DNA from: CAXBCP01 sp963974055
Lineage (GTDB): Bacteria; Pseudomonadota; Alphaproteobacteria; MPNO01; UBA830
Reading direction: 5' to 3'
Assembly (NCBI GenBank): GCA_963974055.1
Contig: CAXBCP010000025.1
Span: forward strand, 1 to 64,000
DNA length: 64,000 nucleotides
Position numbers and translations under genes: made by a program. Shown piece by piece: positions 7,240 to 16,851 of this stretch (position 1 is the stretch's first letter; the number at the start of each line of letters is the position of its first letter). The notes under the pieces were generated by a model. It saw only the letters and a program-made list of their open reading frames with translations. It was not told where the DNA came from and searched no databases.

Positions 7240-9372
7240 TCAGGCGTCGCTTGTTTCAGCGGCCTTTTCCGACAGATCGTCGCCGGTTTCCTGATCGACG
7301 ACCTTCATCGACAGGCGAACCTTGCCGCGATCGTCGACCGCGAGCACCTTGACCTTGACCTGGTCGCCTTCGTTTACGACATCGGTGACCTTGTCGACCC
7401 GGCGGTTTTCCAGTTCGGAAATATGCACCAGTCCGTCGCGGGACCCCATGAAGTTCACGAATGCGCCGAAATCGACAACCTTCACCACCTTGCCGGTGTA
7501 AATAACGCCGATTTCGGGTTCGGCAACGATGCCCTTGATCCAGTTGACCGCAGCCTCGCTGGCCGCGTTGTCGACCGAAGACACCTTGATCGTGCCGTCG
7601 TCCTCGATATCGACCTTGGCGCCGGTTTCATCGCAGATTTCGCGAATGACCTTGCCGCCGGTGCCGATCACTTCACGGATCTTGTCCTTCGGAATCTGGA
7701 AGGTCGTAATCCGCGGCGCGAAATCGCTGACCTCTTCACGTCCGGACGTCAGTGCGCGTGCCATCTCGCCGAGGATATGCATGCGGCCGCCTTTGGCCTG
7801 GCCAAGCGCGACCTGCATGATTTCTTCGGTGATCCCGGTGATCTTGATGTCCATCTGGAGCGCCGTGATACCTTCTTCGGTACCGGCCACCTTGAAGTCC
7901 ATGTCGCCGAGGTGATCCTCGTCGCCGAGAATGTCGGACAGAACGGCGAAACGTTCGTCTTCCTTGATCAGCCCCATGGCGATGCCGGCACAGGGACGGC
8001 GCAGCGGCACACCCGCATCCATCAGCGACAAAGACGTGCCGCAGACGGTCGCCATCGAAGACGACCCGTTGGATTCGGTGATTTCCGACACGATACGCAT
8101 CGTGTAGGGGAAATCTTCCTTCTTCGGCAGCAGCGCCCGGATTGCGCGCCAGGCGAGCTTTCCGTGACCGATTTCACGACGCCCCGGAGAGCGCAGGAAA
8201 CTGGCTTCGCCGACCGAGTAGGGCGGGAAGTTGTAGTGGAGCAGGAAGTGTTCGCGGTATTCGCCTTCGAGCGCATCGATGATCTGTTCGTCCTGGCCGG
8301 TACCGAGCGTCGCGGTCACGATCGCCTGGGTTTCGCCGCGGGTGAACAGAGCCGATCCATGGGCGCGGGGCAGAATGCCGACTTCGGATTCGATCGGACG
8401 GACCGTTTCAAGATCGCGGCCGTCGATACGCTGCTTCGTGTCGAGGATTGCGTTCCGGACGATATTCTTTTCGACCGTCTTGAGCATGCCCTTGGCACGT
8501 TCCTGGATCGCTTCGTCGTCATCGGCGAAGCTTTCCATCGCGGCGGTCTTTGCCGCGCCGATCTTTTCGACACGGGCCTGCTTGACGGTTTCCTTGTAGG
8601 CGTCGCGGAGCCCGGCTTCGGCAGCGCTGCTGACGCGGGCGAGAAGGTCCGCTTCGTCGTCGGGCGCCTGGGGAATATCCCACGGCTCCTTGGCGCACAG
8701 CTCGGCGAGCTCGACGATCATGTCGATTACCGGCTGGAAGCCGTTATGGGCAAACATCACCGCGCCCAGCATGACGTCTTCGGAAAGCTCGTTCGCTTCC
8801 GATTCCACCATGTTCACGGCATTCGCCGTGCCGGCGACGACCATGTCGAGATCGGTATCGCCCATCTGGTCCTGAAGCGGGTTGAGGACGTATTCGCCGT
8901 CGATATAGGCGACACGCGCCGCACCGATCGGGCCCATGAAGGGAATGCCCGAGATCGTCAGGGCGGCGGACGAGCCGACAAGCGCCACGATATCGGGGTC
9001 GTTTTCCAAGTCGTGCGCCATGGTGGTGCAGATTACCTGGGTTTCATTGCGGAAGCCCGGCGCGAACAGCGGCCGCAGCGGCCGGTCGATCAGGCGCGAC
9101 GTCAGCGTTTCCTTTTCGGACGGACGCCCTTCGCGTTTAAAAAAGCCGCCCGGAATTTTGCCGGCGGCGAATGTTTTTTCCTGGTAGTTGATGGTCAGCG
9201 GGAAAAAATCGATTCCCGGTTTCGGCGATTTCTGCGCCACGGCGGTGCAGAGGACCTGCGTGCCGCCATAGGTGACCATCACGGCCCCGTCGGCCTGCCG
9301 GGCAATTTTCCCGGTTTCGATGATGAGCGGACGCCCGCCCCATTCGATTTCCTTACGATGTACTGTGAACAT
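7240..9372 (-). CDS. pnp: Polyribonucleotide nucleotidyltransferase (PNPase)
   Basis: About 710 residues in canonical order: two RNase PH domains with a helical linker, then KH (RITTFQIPKDKIREVIGTGG) and S1 (GVIYTGKVVKVVDFGAFVNF). It degrades RNA 3'-5' by phosphorolysis and in most bacteria joins RNase E in a degradosome. The chosen ATG gives MFTVHRKEIEWGG, matching the family N-terminus, with AAGGA 9 nt upstream; an ATG 9 nt earlier directly abuts that site. It ends the rimP-to-pnp operon and follows rpsO after a 214-nt leader with several hairpins, as in other bacteria where PNPase autoregulates. Confidence 0.97.
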   Translation of the reverse strand: MFTVHRKEIEWGGRPLIIETGKIARQADGAVMVTYGGTQVLCTAVAQKSPKPGIDFFPLTINYQEKTFAAGKIPGGFFKREGRPSEKETLTSRLIDRPLRPLFAPGFRNETQVICTTMAHDLENDPDIVALVGSSAALTISGIPFMGPIGAARVAYIDGEYVLNPLQDQMGDTDLDMVVAGTANAVNMVESEANELSEDVMLGAVMFAHNGFQPVIDMIVELAELCAKEPWDIPQAPDDEADLLARVSSAAEAGLRDAYKETVKQARVEKIGAAKTAAMESFADDDEAIQERAKGMLKTVEKNIVRNAILDTKQRIDGRDLETVRPIESEVGILPRAHGSALFTRGETQAIVTATLGTGQDEQIIDALEGEYREHFLLHYNFPPYSVGEASFLRSPGRREIGHGKLAWRAIRALLPKKEDFPYTMRIVSEITESNGSSSMATVCGTSLSLMDAGVPLRRPCAGIAMGLIKEDERFAVLSDILGDEDHLGDMDFKVAGTEEGITALQMDIKITGITEEIMQVALGQAKGGRMHILGEMARALTSGREEVSDFAPRITTFQIPKDKIREVIGTGGKVIREICDETGAKVDIEDDGTIKVSSVDNAASEAAVNWIKGIVAEPEIGVIYTGKVVKVVDFGAFVNFMGSRDGLVHISELENRRVDKVTDVVNEGDQVKVKVLAVDDRGKVRLSMKVVDQETGDDLSEKAAETSDA

Positions 9373-9391
9373 ATCTTCCATTCCTTCCGAA

Positions 9392-9562
9392 GGTCCGCCG
9401 CCCTACGCGGTCGGACCGGGTTTCACATCTGCAATTGTGCATCGATGCGGCCGGCGGGCGTTCGACCCTTGCCGGACTTTATGCGGCCCCCATGGCCGCA
9501 TCCGTCTACCCGAACCGGCAGACGCGGATACCGGCCCGCGGAATCGCAGGCCGGTAATCCGC
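9392..9562 (-). promoter_or_regulatory. Structured rpsO-pnp intergenic leader (three hairpins)
   Basis: Three stem-loops can be drawn on the minus strand. A 13-bp stem with one bulged base joins 9549-9562 to 9524-9536. A 7-bp stem joins 9495-9501 to 9481-9487. A stem just upstream of the pnp ribosome site joins 9412-9417 to 9392-9397 and can extend inwards. In enterobacteria the equivalent hairpin is cut by RNase III and used by PNPase to destabilise its own mRNA; the same use here is inference. Confidence 0.6.
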
Positions 9563-9586
9563 ATCAGACCGGAGACGGGGTAATGA

Positions 9587-9856
9587 TCAGCGCCGAAGTC
9601 CGAGGCTGCCGATCAGTTTTTCGTAGCGCGATTGATCCTTGCGCTTGAGATAGTCCAGCAGGCGACGCCGTTGGCCGACCATCATCAGCAGGCCGCGACG
9701 CGAGTGGAAATCCTTTTTGTGTTCTTTCAGGTGTTCCGTGAGGTTGCCGATGCGCTCCGACAGGATTGCAACCTGGACCTCGGGCGAACCCGTATCGTAT
9801 TCGCCGGTGGAATATTCAGTAATAAGCTCTGCTTTACGCTCTTGCGTAATCGACAT
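9587..9856 (-). CDS. rpsO: Small subunit ribosomal protein S15
   Basis: 89 residues, the usual length, with the signature run GSPEVQVAILSERI, the HKKDFHSRRGLL segment and the C-terminal YLKRKDQSRYEKLIGSLGLRR. It binds the central domain of 16S rRNA early in 30S assembly. Its start is 3 nt after the truB stop, so it belongs to the nusA-infB-pnp operon. Confidence 0.98.
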   Translation of the reverse strand: MSITQERKAELITEYSTGEYDTGSPEVQVAILSERIGNLTEHLKEHKKDFHSRRGLLMMVGQRRRLLDYLKRKDQSRYEKLIGSLGLRR

Positions 9857-9859
9857 CGT

Positions 9860-10831
9860 CTACTCCGTTTCCGCGCCCTTATCAGCGGCGCATTCGATGT
9901 TAAGCACCCGTTCCGGCCGTATTTCCTCTCCTGAGAGACGGGCGAGCGCAACCGGAGTTTCCCCCGACATGGCGCACAGCAGATCTCCGTCGCATATTGC
10001 GTCCAACTGGTTCGCATCGACGAAAACCGTACTGCCGCTTCGCGCCCGGACCGCGCGTCCATGACGCAGGTGGTCGGTCTGGGTATCCGTCATGGCCAGC
10101 GCCGGGATGTCGTCCAGCGCGGTCGTGACGGGCAGCAAGATATCTTGCGGGGGCGCACATAGCACGGATTCCGCCAGCTTATCCAGCGAAATCGCATCAT
10201 TTTCCGAAAACGGACCGCATAGCGTACGGCGCAGTTCCGAAACATGCGCCACGGTCCCCAGCGCCGCCCCCAGATCGCGGGCCAGGCTTCGGATATACGT
10301 GCCCTTGCCGCAATCGACCTCGAATACCGCGTGATCGCGGTCCGGGCGGCCGACAAGCTCGAAACGGTTGACGGTCACGTCCCGTGCAGGGGGCAATTCG
10401 CCTTTCCCGTCGCGCGCGCGCTTGTAGGAGCGCTGTCCGTCGATCTTGATGGCCGAATAGACCGGCGGCACCTGCGACACGACCCCGGTAAAGGCGGGCA
10501 GGGCGGCGCGGATGTCGCCGTCTTCGGGACGGGAATCGCTGGTGGCGATGACGCGTCCTTCGAGATCGTCGGTATCGCGGGCCTCGCCGAAACAGGCGGT
10601 AAACCTGTACGCCTTCGCGCCGTCCATGACATAGGGGACCGTTTTCGTAGCCTCGCCGAGGGCAATCGGCAGCACGCCGGTCGCCAGGGGGTCGAGCGTG
10701 CCCGCATGGCCGGCCTTCTGCGCATCGAAAATCCGGCGGATGCGGCCGACAACCTGCGTCGAGGTCAGCCCGATATCCTTGTCGACGGCGATCCAGCCAT
10801 GGATTGGCCGGCCGCGGCGTTTACGTGCCAC
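9860..10831 (-). CDS. truB: tRNA pseudouridine(55) synthase TruB
   Basis: 323 residues from a GTG start that overlaps the end of rbfA by 11 nt. The same frame is open upstream, but that part is out-of-frame rbfA sequence and lacks TruB homology. The catalytic motif HAGTLDPLATGVLPI carries the aspartate that attacks U55 in the T-loop. VPPVYSAIKIDGQRSY and the segment GTYIRSLARDLG are also typical. A C-terminal PUA-like region follows. The gene is translationally coupled to rbfA and followed immediately by rpsO. Confidence 0.95.
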   Translation of the reverse strand: MARKRRGRPIHGWIAVDKDIGLTSTQVVGRIRRIFDAQKAGHAGTLDPLATGVLPIALGEATKTVPYVMDGAKAYRFTACFGEARDTDDLEGRVIATSDSRPEDGDIRAALPAFTGVVSQVPPVYSAIKIDGQRSYKRARDGKGELPPARDVTVNRFELVGRPDRDHAVFEVDCGKGTYIRSLARDLGAALGTVAHVSELRRTLCGPFSENDAISLDKLAESVLCAPPQDILLPVTTALDDIPALAMTDTQTDHLRHGRAVRARSGSTVFVDANQLDAICDGDLLCAMSGETPVALARLSGEEIRPERVLNIECAADKGAETE

Positions 10832-11264
10832 TGTTTTCCGGGTCTGTATCGTCTGCGTCTTCGCCGGTATCCGCTTCGGCGCTCCGGATATCGGCGGCGA
10901 CGACGGGGTTGCGCAGCAGCGCGTCGATACGGCCGGCATTGTCGAAACTGTCGTCGAGCTCGAAAGACAGTCCCGGCAGGCGACGCAGGTCGATTTCCCC
11001 GGCGATGCGGTGGCGAAAGAACGACGAGGCGCGGTTCAGGCTTTCCAGAATCGCATCGCTGTTCGCGCCGCCAAGCGGCATCACGAATGCCGTCGCATTG
11101 CGCAGGTTGGGGCTGACCCGGACTTCGGTGACCGTAACCGACACACCGTCGAGACCGGGGTCGTTCGCTTCGCCCCGGTCAAGCAGCTGCACCAGCGCAT
11201 GACGGATAACTTCGCCGACACGCAACTGCCGCTGACTGCGGGGCTTGGATTCGCCACGCTTCAT
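10821..11264 (-). CDS. rbfA: 30S ribosome-binding factor A
   Basis: 147 residues with the KH-like RbfA fold: RVGEVIRHALVQLL near the N-terminus, GVSVTVTEVRVSPNLRNATAFVMPLGG in the centre, and LRRLPGLSFELDDSFDNAGRID towards the end. It assists late 16S rRNA maturation and cold adaptation. An acidic tail of about 25 residues follows the core. The gene lies between infB and truB in the standard operon order. Confidence 0.95.
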   Translation of the reverse strand: MKRGESKPRSQRQLRVGEVIRHALVQLLDRGEANDPGLDGVSVTVTEVRVSPNLRNATAFVMPLGGANSDAILESLNRASSFFRHRIAGEIDLRRLPGLSFELDDSFDNAGRIDALLRNPVVAADIRSAEADTGEDADDTDPENSGT

Positions 11265-11320
11265 CGCACTCTTCCGCTAAAATTTCGAGCCTGGTTACAG
11301 CACGCCGTTTACAGGGCCGC

Positions 11321-13888
11321 CTAAAGGGTCCGGGCGATTTCCTCGACATCGAAGCACTCGATGACGTCGCCTTCCTTGAGGTCATGGTAGTTCTCAAACG
11401 CCATGCCGCATTCAAAGCCCTGCGTGACTTCCCGGACTTCGTCCTTGAAGCGTTTCAGGGTCGACAGCTTGCCTTCGTGAATGACCACATCGTCGCGCAG
11501 CAGTCGCACGCTCGATCCGCGGCGGACCACGCCTTCGACAACCTCGCAACCGGCAACCCGGCCGACCTTGGTGATGTTGAAGACCTCCTTGATTTTGGCG
11601 TTGCCAAGGAACGTTTCGCGGATCTGCGGCGCCAGCATGCCGCTGAGCATGCCTTTCAGATCATCGATAAGGTCGTAGATGATCGCGTAATACCGGATAT
11701 CGGCGCCTTCGCTTTCGGCGAGCTGGCGGGCCTGGGCATTGGCCCGGACGTTAAAGCCGACCAGCAGGGCGTTCGACGCCTGTGCCAGCGTGACATCGGA
11801 TTCATTGATGGCGCCGACGCCGGTATGCAACACCCTGACGGATACCTCGTCGGTCCCGAGATTGTGGGCGCTCTGCACGATGGCCTCGACCGACCCCTGA
11901 ACGTCGCCCTTGACGACAATCGGGATTTCCTTGACCAGGCCGGCCTGGATCTGATCGAACATCTGGTCGAGCGTACCGCGCGCGCCGGCCTGGACTTTCG
12001 CGTCCCGGTCGCGCCGCTGGCGGAAATCCGTGATTTCCCGCGCACGGGCTTCGTTCTCTACGACGCCGAATTCATCGCCGGCTTTCGGCGTGCCGTTCAG
12101 TCCGAGAAGTTCGACCGGCATGGACGGGTTGGCGCTCTTGACGCGCTCGCCGGCGTCGTTCACCAGCGCCCGCACCTTACCCCATTCGGCGCCCGCGACG
12201 ACGATATCGCCGACATTCAGCGTCCCGCGCTGGACCAGCACGGTCGCGACGGAGCCGCGGCCGGTTTCGATCTTCGCCTCGATCACGACGCCTTCGGCGT
12301 CCCGATCCGGATTGGCCTGGATTTCCAGTATTTCAGCCTGAAGAATGATCGCTTCCTCAAGCTTGTCGAGATTGGTCTTTTTCAGGGCGGAAACCTCGAC
12401 GTCCTGAATATCGCCGCCAAGGCTTTCGACGACCAGTTCGTGCGACAGCAATTCGTTGCGCACCCGGTCCGGGCTTGCTTCCGGGCGGTCGATCTTGTTG
12501 ATGGCAACGATAATCGGCACGCCGGCCGCCTTGGCGTGATCGATCGCTTCCACGGTCTGCGGCATGATGCCATCATCCGCAGCGACGACCAGCACAACGA
12601 TATCGGTCGCGTTCGCGCCGCGCGAGCGCATGGCCGTAAAGGCTTCGTGACCGGGCGTGTCGAGGAAGGTGATCTTGTCGCCGCTCGCCATCTTCACCTG
12701 ATAGGCGCCGATATGCTGGGTGATTCCGCCCGCCTCGCCGGCGACGACATCGGTCGACCGCAATGCATCGAGCAACGACGTCTTGCCGTGATCGACATGG
12801 CCCATGATGGTCACAACCGGCGGACGCGGCTGCAGGTTTTCGTCCATGTCTTCTGCGCCCTTCAGGCCGATTTCAACGTCGGATTCGGAAACCCGTTTCG
12901 GGGTGTGACCGAATTCGGTCACCACCAGTTCGGCGGTGTCGGCATCGATCGTCTCGGTGATCGTCACCGCGATGCCGTTATTCATGAGCGCCTTGATGAT
13001 ATTGCCGGCCCGTTCGGTCATCCGGTTGGCAAGTTCCTGTACCGTGATGAAGTCGGGAATGATCACCTCGCGGAAAACCTTCACCGATTCCTTCGGTCCC
13101 GACGACGCACGTCGTTCGCGTTCCCGCTGGCGGCGGACCGACGCCAGGCTGCGCTGACGTTCCTCGTCGTTCAGCGCCTGGGAGATCGTGAGCTTGCCGC
13201 CCCGGCGGCGCGAATCTTCACCGCGCCGGGCAGCCGGTTTCTTTGCGTCGGCCTTCGTGGCTTCCTCGGGCTCGACGGCCCGCACTTCGGTTTTCAGCTT
13301 CGGTTTCGGTTTTGCGTCATCCGTTGCGCCGGGATCGGGCGTTTCCAGTCGGGCGGCCTGCTCCGCGGCACGGCGGGCGGCCTCCTGGTCGAGACGGTGA
13401 CGTTCCTCTTCTTCCTTGCGGCGGCGTTCTTCTTCGTCCTTGCGGCGCTGCTCTTCCTGCGCCCGCGCAACAGCCTCTTCTTCGCGGCGGCGCGCTTCCA
13501 TCGCTTCGCGCTCGGCGCGGCCTTCGGCGATTTCGGTTTCCGTCTGACGGGCGCCTTCGAGCGCGCGCGTACGCGCAGCGCGTTCCTGTTCGGTCAGGGT
13601 CCGGGCGGGGGCTTCGGCTTTTTTCACCGGCGCCTTTTCGACCGGCGCCTCGACCACGGGCGTTTCCTCGACCGGTGCCTGCTCGCGGATCTCGGTCATC
13701 GCGCCGTCATCGGCCTGCTTGAAGGTGCGCTTGCGCCGGACTTCAACCGCTACGGCCTTGGTGCGGCCATGCGAGAAGCTCTGCCGGACCTGTCCCGCAT
13801 CGACTGTCTTGTTCAGCTCGAGCTTGCCAGGCCGCGAGAGGGACAGCTTTTTCTTGGGGCCGTCGGTTGTTTCTTTCTGGTCTGTCAT
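11321..13888 (-). CDS. infB: Translation initiation factor IF-2
   Basis: 855 residues. The N-terminal third is highly charged, with a long Arg/Glu coiled-coil segment (about 110-190), as usual in alphaproteobacteria. An IF2_N helix bundle precedes the GTPase domain, which shows GHVDHGKTSLLDAL (P-loop), DTPGHEAF (switch II) and NKID (G4). Domains II-IV bind the ribosome and formyl-Met-tRNA. It lies 56 nt upstream of rbfA and 6 nt after the DUF448 gene. Confidence 0.98.
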   Translation of the reverse strand: MTDQKETTDGPKKKLSLSRPGKLELNKTVDAGQVRQSFSHGRTKAVAVEVRRKRTFKQADDGAMTEIREQAPVEETPVVEAPVEKAPVKKAEAPARTLTEQERAARTRALEGARQTETEIAEGRAEREAMEARRREEEAVARAQEEQRRKDEEERRRKEEEERHRLDQEAARRAAEQAARLETPDPGATDDAKPKPKLKTEVRAVEPEEATKADAKKPAARRGEDSRRRGGKLTISQALNDEERQRSLASVRRQRERERRASSGPKESVKVFREVIIPDFITVQELANRMTERAGNIIKALMNNGIAVTITETIDADTAELVVTEFGHTPKRVSESDVEIGLKGAEDMDENLQPRPPVVTIMGHVDHGKTSLLDALRSTDVVAGEAGGITQHIGAYQVKMASGDKITFLDTPGHEAFTAMRSRGANATDIVVLVVAADDGIMPQTVEAIDHAKAAGVPIIVAINKIDRPEASPDRVRNELLSHELVVESLGGDIQDVEVSALKKTNLDKLEEAIILQAEILEIQANPDRDAEGVVIEAKIETGRGSVATVLVQRGTLNVGDIVVAGAEWGKVRALVNDAGERVKSANPSMPVELLGLNGTPKAGDEFGVVENEARAREITDFRQRRDRDAKVQAGARGTLDQMFDQIQAGLVKEIPIVVKGDVQGSVEAIVQSAHNLGTDEVSVRVLHTGVGAINESDVTLAQASNALLVGFNVRANAQARQLAESEGADIRYYAIIYDLIDDLKGMLSGMLAPQIRETFLGNAKIKEVFNITKVGRVAGCEVVEGVVRRGSSVRLLRDDVVIHEGKLSTLKRFKDEVREVTQGFECGMAFENYHDLKEGDVIECFDVEEIARTL

Positions 13889-13894
13889 CTTCCG

Positions 13895-14515
13895 TCAGCT
13901 TTCCTGCAACTCTTGTCCGGCGCCGGAACCGGCGCCTTCTATCTGCATTCCTTCGCACCGCAGCGCTTCCCTGGCCAGCCGGTCGGCGAGACCGGTAGCG
14001 AGAATAGCCACGTGTACGACTCTGTCGCGCCCGAACGGCACCCCCAGTTGATCTGCCGTCCATATGGACAGCGTTTCAACCCCGGATGCCCGCCGGGCAA
14101 GTTTTTCGCGCCCATCGTCGGCGCCGTCGGCCGCTTCGATCAGAAGCGCCGCATCGCCCGCATCAAGCGCCGCGCGAACCTTTTCAAATCCCGCGACGGC
14201 CGCGCCCGACCGCCGCGCCAGCCCGATCAGGTCAAGGCAGCGTCGGTTCAAGAGCGCAGCGAGACGAACGGGCAGGTCCGCCGGTACCGTTATATTCCGG
14301 CGCGCCGCCTTCGAGAATGAATTCTCGGCGCATGCCCGCCGTATTATATCCCCGCGCGCGGTCAACCACAATCCGCGCCCCGGAAGCTTCTCCTCCAGGT
14401 CCGGCACGACCACCCCGTCCGGCGAAACCGCAAAGCGGATCAGCATCTCGCGCGAGGACGTTTCGCGCGTATAGATGCAACGCCTTTCCGGAATGCGCTT
14501 TGCGGAACTGGTCAT
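13895..14515 (-). CDS. YlxR/DUF448 RNA-binding protein with L7Ae-like C-terminal domain
   Basis: 206 residues from the ATG 10 nt after the nusA stop. The N-terminal 90 residues form the DUF448/YlxR fold (RRCIYTRETSSREMLIRF, then PGRGLWLTA). The second half resembles an L7Ae/L30e domain (LDLIGLARRSGAAVAGFEKV, then ALLIEAADGA). This two-domain version is common in alphaproteobacteria and always sits between nusA and infB. YlxR proteins have been linked to RNA binding and to RNase P, but the role of the fused form is unclear. Confidence 0.9.
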   Translation of the reverse strand: MTSSAKRIPERRCIYTRETSSREMLIRFAVSPDGVVVPDLEEKLPGRGLWLTARGDIIRRACAENSFSKAARRNITVPADLPVRLAALLNRRCLDLIGLARRSGAAVAGFEKVRAALDAGDAALLIEAADGADDGREKLARRASGVETLSIWTADQLGVPFGRDRVVHVAILATGLADRLAREALRCEGMQIEGAGSGAGQELQES

Positions 14516-14525
14516 ACCGTCCAGA

Positions 14526-16133
14526 TCAGCTCTCCCCGGCCGTCTCGGCCTCTGCTTCGGCCGGCTCTTCCGCCGGTTGATCCTCGTCGTCGAACCAGTG
14601 CGCGCGCGCCGCCATGATAATCGCGTTCGCCTGGTCTGCGTCGAGACCGTAATCGGCAAGGATACCACGGCCTTCGCCTTCGCGATTGCCCGCATCGATA
14701 AGTTCGTCCGTCGCGAGATCTCCGAGATCGTCGATCGTCTTGATTCCCGCCTCGCCGAGCGTTACCAGCATCGCCGGCGACAGGCCGTCAATCGCCGCAA
14801 CGTCGTCGGCGACGCCCAGTTCATGACGCGCGGTGGTCAGACGTTCCTCTTCCTCCGACAGGAAAGAATTGGCGCGGTTGCGCAGTTCCTCGGCGATTTC
14901 CTCGTCGAAACCTTCGATCGAGAGCAGGTCTTCGACCGGGACGAAGGCTACTTCTTCGACGCTGGAAAAACCTTCCGTAACAAGCAGATGGGCCAGCACG
15001 TCATCAACGTCAAGACCGTCGATGAACATCTGCGAACGGACCCGGAATTCTTCCTGACGGCGTTCGGATTCCTCTTCCTCGGTCAGGATCATGATATCCC
15101 ACTGGGTCAATTGCGACGCGAGACGCACATTCTGTCCGCGGCGGCCGATCGCAAGGCTCAGCTGGTCGTCGGGAACGACGACCTCGATCTTCTGCTGTTC
15201 CTCGTCGAGGACCACCTTGGTGACCTCGGCAGGGGCGAGCGCGTTCACGATGAAAGTCGCGGGATCGGGCGACCACTGAATGATGTCGATTTTTTCGCCC
15301 TGCAATTCGCCGACAACCGCCTGAACGCGGCTGCCGCGCATGCCGACGCAGGCGCCGACCGGATCGATGCTGGAATCGTTCGACAGCACCGCAATCTTCG
15401 CCCGGCTGCCCGGATCGCGGGCAACAGACTTGATCTCGATGATGCTGTCATAGATTTCCGGCACTTCCTGGGCGAACAGTTTCGCCATGAACTGGGGATG
15501 ACTGCGCGACAGGAAAATCTGCGGGCCGCGCACTTCTTCGCGCACGTCGTAGATATAGGCGCGCACGCGGTCGCCGGGCCGGAGCGATTCACGCGGGATC
15601 GATTCGTCACGCCGGATAACGCCTTCGGCGCGGCCAAGGTCAACCGTAATATTGCCGAATTCCGTCCGCTTGACGATACCGTTGACGATTTCGGTGACGC
15701 GGTCCTTGTATTCCTCGTACTGGCGCTTGCGTTCGGCTTCGCGAACCTTCTGCACGATCACCTGCTTCGCGGTCTGCGCCGCGATCCGGCCGAAATCGAT
15801 CGGCGGCAGCGGATCGACGATAAAGTCGCCGGCAACGGCGCCTTCCTGCATCGTCTGCGCTTCCTTCGGGGTGACCTGGGTCACCTCGTTCTCGACTTCG
15901 TCGGTAACTTCCAGATAGCGTGCAAGCTTGATATCGCCGCTTTTGCGGTCGATTTCGGCCCGGACGTCGTGTTCCAGCCCGTATTTGGACCGGGCGGCCT
16001 TCTGGATGGCCATTTCCATGGCCTCCAGCACTTCCTCGGCCTCGATCGATTTTTCCCGCGCCACCGCATCCGCGATCTGCAGCAGTTCCAGCCGGTCATA
16101 TCCCGCGACCGGAATGTTTTCCATATCAACCAT
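14526..16133 (-). CDS. nusA: Transcription termination/antitermination factor NusA
   Basis: 535 residues: N-terminal RNA-polymerase-binding domain, S1 domain, two KH domains (GACVGMRGSRVQAV, then LSLAIGRRGQNVRLA) and two C-terminal acidic helix-hairpin-helix repeats (FSSVEEVAFV and GIKTIDDLGDL). It controls pausing, intrinsic and Rho termination and rRNA antitermination. It is the second gene of the operon, 19 nt after rimP. The acidic C-terminal tail is rich in Glu and Ala. Confidence 0.97.
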   Translation of the reverse strand: MVDMENIPVAGYDRLELLQIADAVAREKSIEAEEVLEAMEMAIQKAARSKYGLEHDVRAEIDRKSGDIKLARYLEVTDEVENEVTQVTPKEAQTMQEGAVAGDFIVDPLPPIDFGRIAAQTAKQVIVQKVREAERKRQYEEYKDRVTEIVNGIVKRTEFGNITVDLGRAEGVIRRDESIPRESLRPGDRVRAYIYDVREEVRGPQIFLSRSHPQFMAKLFAQEVPEIYDSIIEIKSVARDPGSRAKIAVLSNDSSIDPVGACVGMRGSRVQAVVGELQGEKIDIIQWSPDPATFIVNALAPAEVTKVVLDEEQQKIEVVVPDDQLSLAIGRRGQNVRLASQLTQWDIMILTEEEESERRQEEFRVRSQMFIDGLDVDDVLAHLLVTEGFSSVEEVAFVPVEDLLSIEGFDEEIAEELRNRANSFLSEEEERLTTARHELGVADDVAAIDGLSPAMLVTLGEAGIKTIDDLGDLATDELIDAGNREGEGRGILADYGLDADQANAIIMAARAHWFDDEDQPAEEPAEAEAETAGES

Positions 16134-16152
16134 TTTCGTTCTTCCGTTAGCG

Positions 16153-16665
16153 TTAAGCGTTTTCTTGTTTCTGCTTGTCTTTATAAGCCCGCTGGCTGGC
16201 GGCGATCAGTTCGTCCGTCAGTACCAGCTTGGCGCGCGAAATCTCGTCGAAAGGTATGTCATAGGTCTCGCCATCGACAACAATAAGGACGACATCGCCG
16301 TCAACACCGTCCAGATGACCGCGAAACCGCTTGCGGTCGACAATTGCGGACCGGGTATCGATCCGCGCTTCGAACCCGGAAAACCGGGTATAATCTTCCA
16401 GGCGCACAAGCGGACGGTCCAGACCCGGCGAACTTACCTCCAGCGTATAGGCGTCCGAAATCGGGTCTTCGACATCGAGCACGGTGGAAATATTCCGGCT
16501 GATATCCGCGCAGTCCTCGACCGTCATCTCTTCCCCGTCAGCGCGCTCCGCCATGACCTGGAGCGTCATGTTTTCGCCGCCCGAGGTCTGCACGCGCACG
16601 AGATCGTATCCCATCGCGTTCAGGGACGGTTCAATAAGCCGGGCTACCAGTGACGCCTGATCCAT
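16153..16665 (-). CDS. rimP: Ribosome maturation factor RimP
   Basis: 170 residues with the RimP N-terminal alpha/beta domain (EPSLNAMGYDLVRVQ), the central YTLEVSSPGLDRPL signature and a C-terminal Sm-like barrel. It is needed for 30S maturation. It is the first gene of the operon leading to nusA. The 186 nt upstream contain the trmB terminator and a weak possible promoter (TTGGAA, 17 nt, AAGATA). Confidence 0.95.
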   Translation of the reverse strand: MDQASLVARLIEPSLNAMGYDLVRVQTSGGENMTLQVMAERADGEEMTVEDCADISRNISTVLDVEDPISDAYTLEVSSPGLDRPLVRLEDYTRFSGFEARIDTRSAIVDRKRFRGHLDGVDGDVVLIVVDGETYDIPFDEISRAKLVLTDELIAASQRAYKDKQKQENA

Positions 16666-16741
16666 TGCGTAAATATCGCTCTCTTACGTTTCGCTATCTT
16701 GCGGTCTTTTCGCCAATTTCCAATGCCCGTCCGAACAGGCA

Positions 16742-16765
16742 ATAAAAAAAGCGGGCCGGGCCCAC
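16742..16765 (-). terminator. Terminator of the metK-trmB transcript
   Basis: On the minus strand a compact 6-bp stem (GTGGGC / GCCCGC, one G-U pair, 3-nt loop) is directly followed by seven T residues. It lies about 85 nt after the trmB stop and before rimP, so it separates metK-trmB from the rimP-nusA operon. Confidence 0.8.
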
Positions 16766-16851
16766 TCTTCTAAGCTTTTATTCCGCCCGTTTAAGGACGT
16801 GTGGTCAAGTGCGGCGTAACCTAATCCCGGCTTACCGCGAAGGCAAGCGCT

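Noticed and set aside
7165..9648. Plus-strand open frame of 827 codons antisense to pnp
   Set aside because: It mirrors codon structure of pnp in GC-rich DNA and has no recognisable domain or ribosome site.
11384..14320. Plus-strand open frame of 978 codons antisense to infB and ylxR
   Set aside because: Same reason: it is the complement of well-identified genes; composition is rich in Phe, Asp and His as expected for antisense frames.
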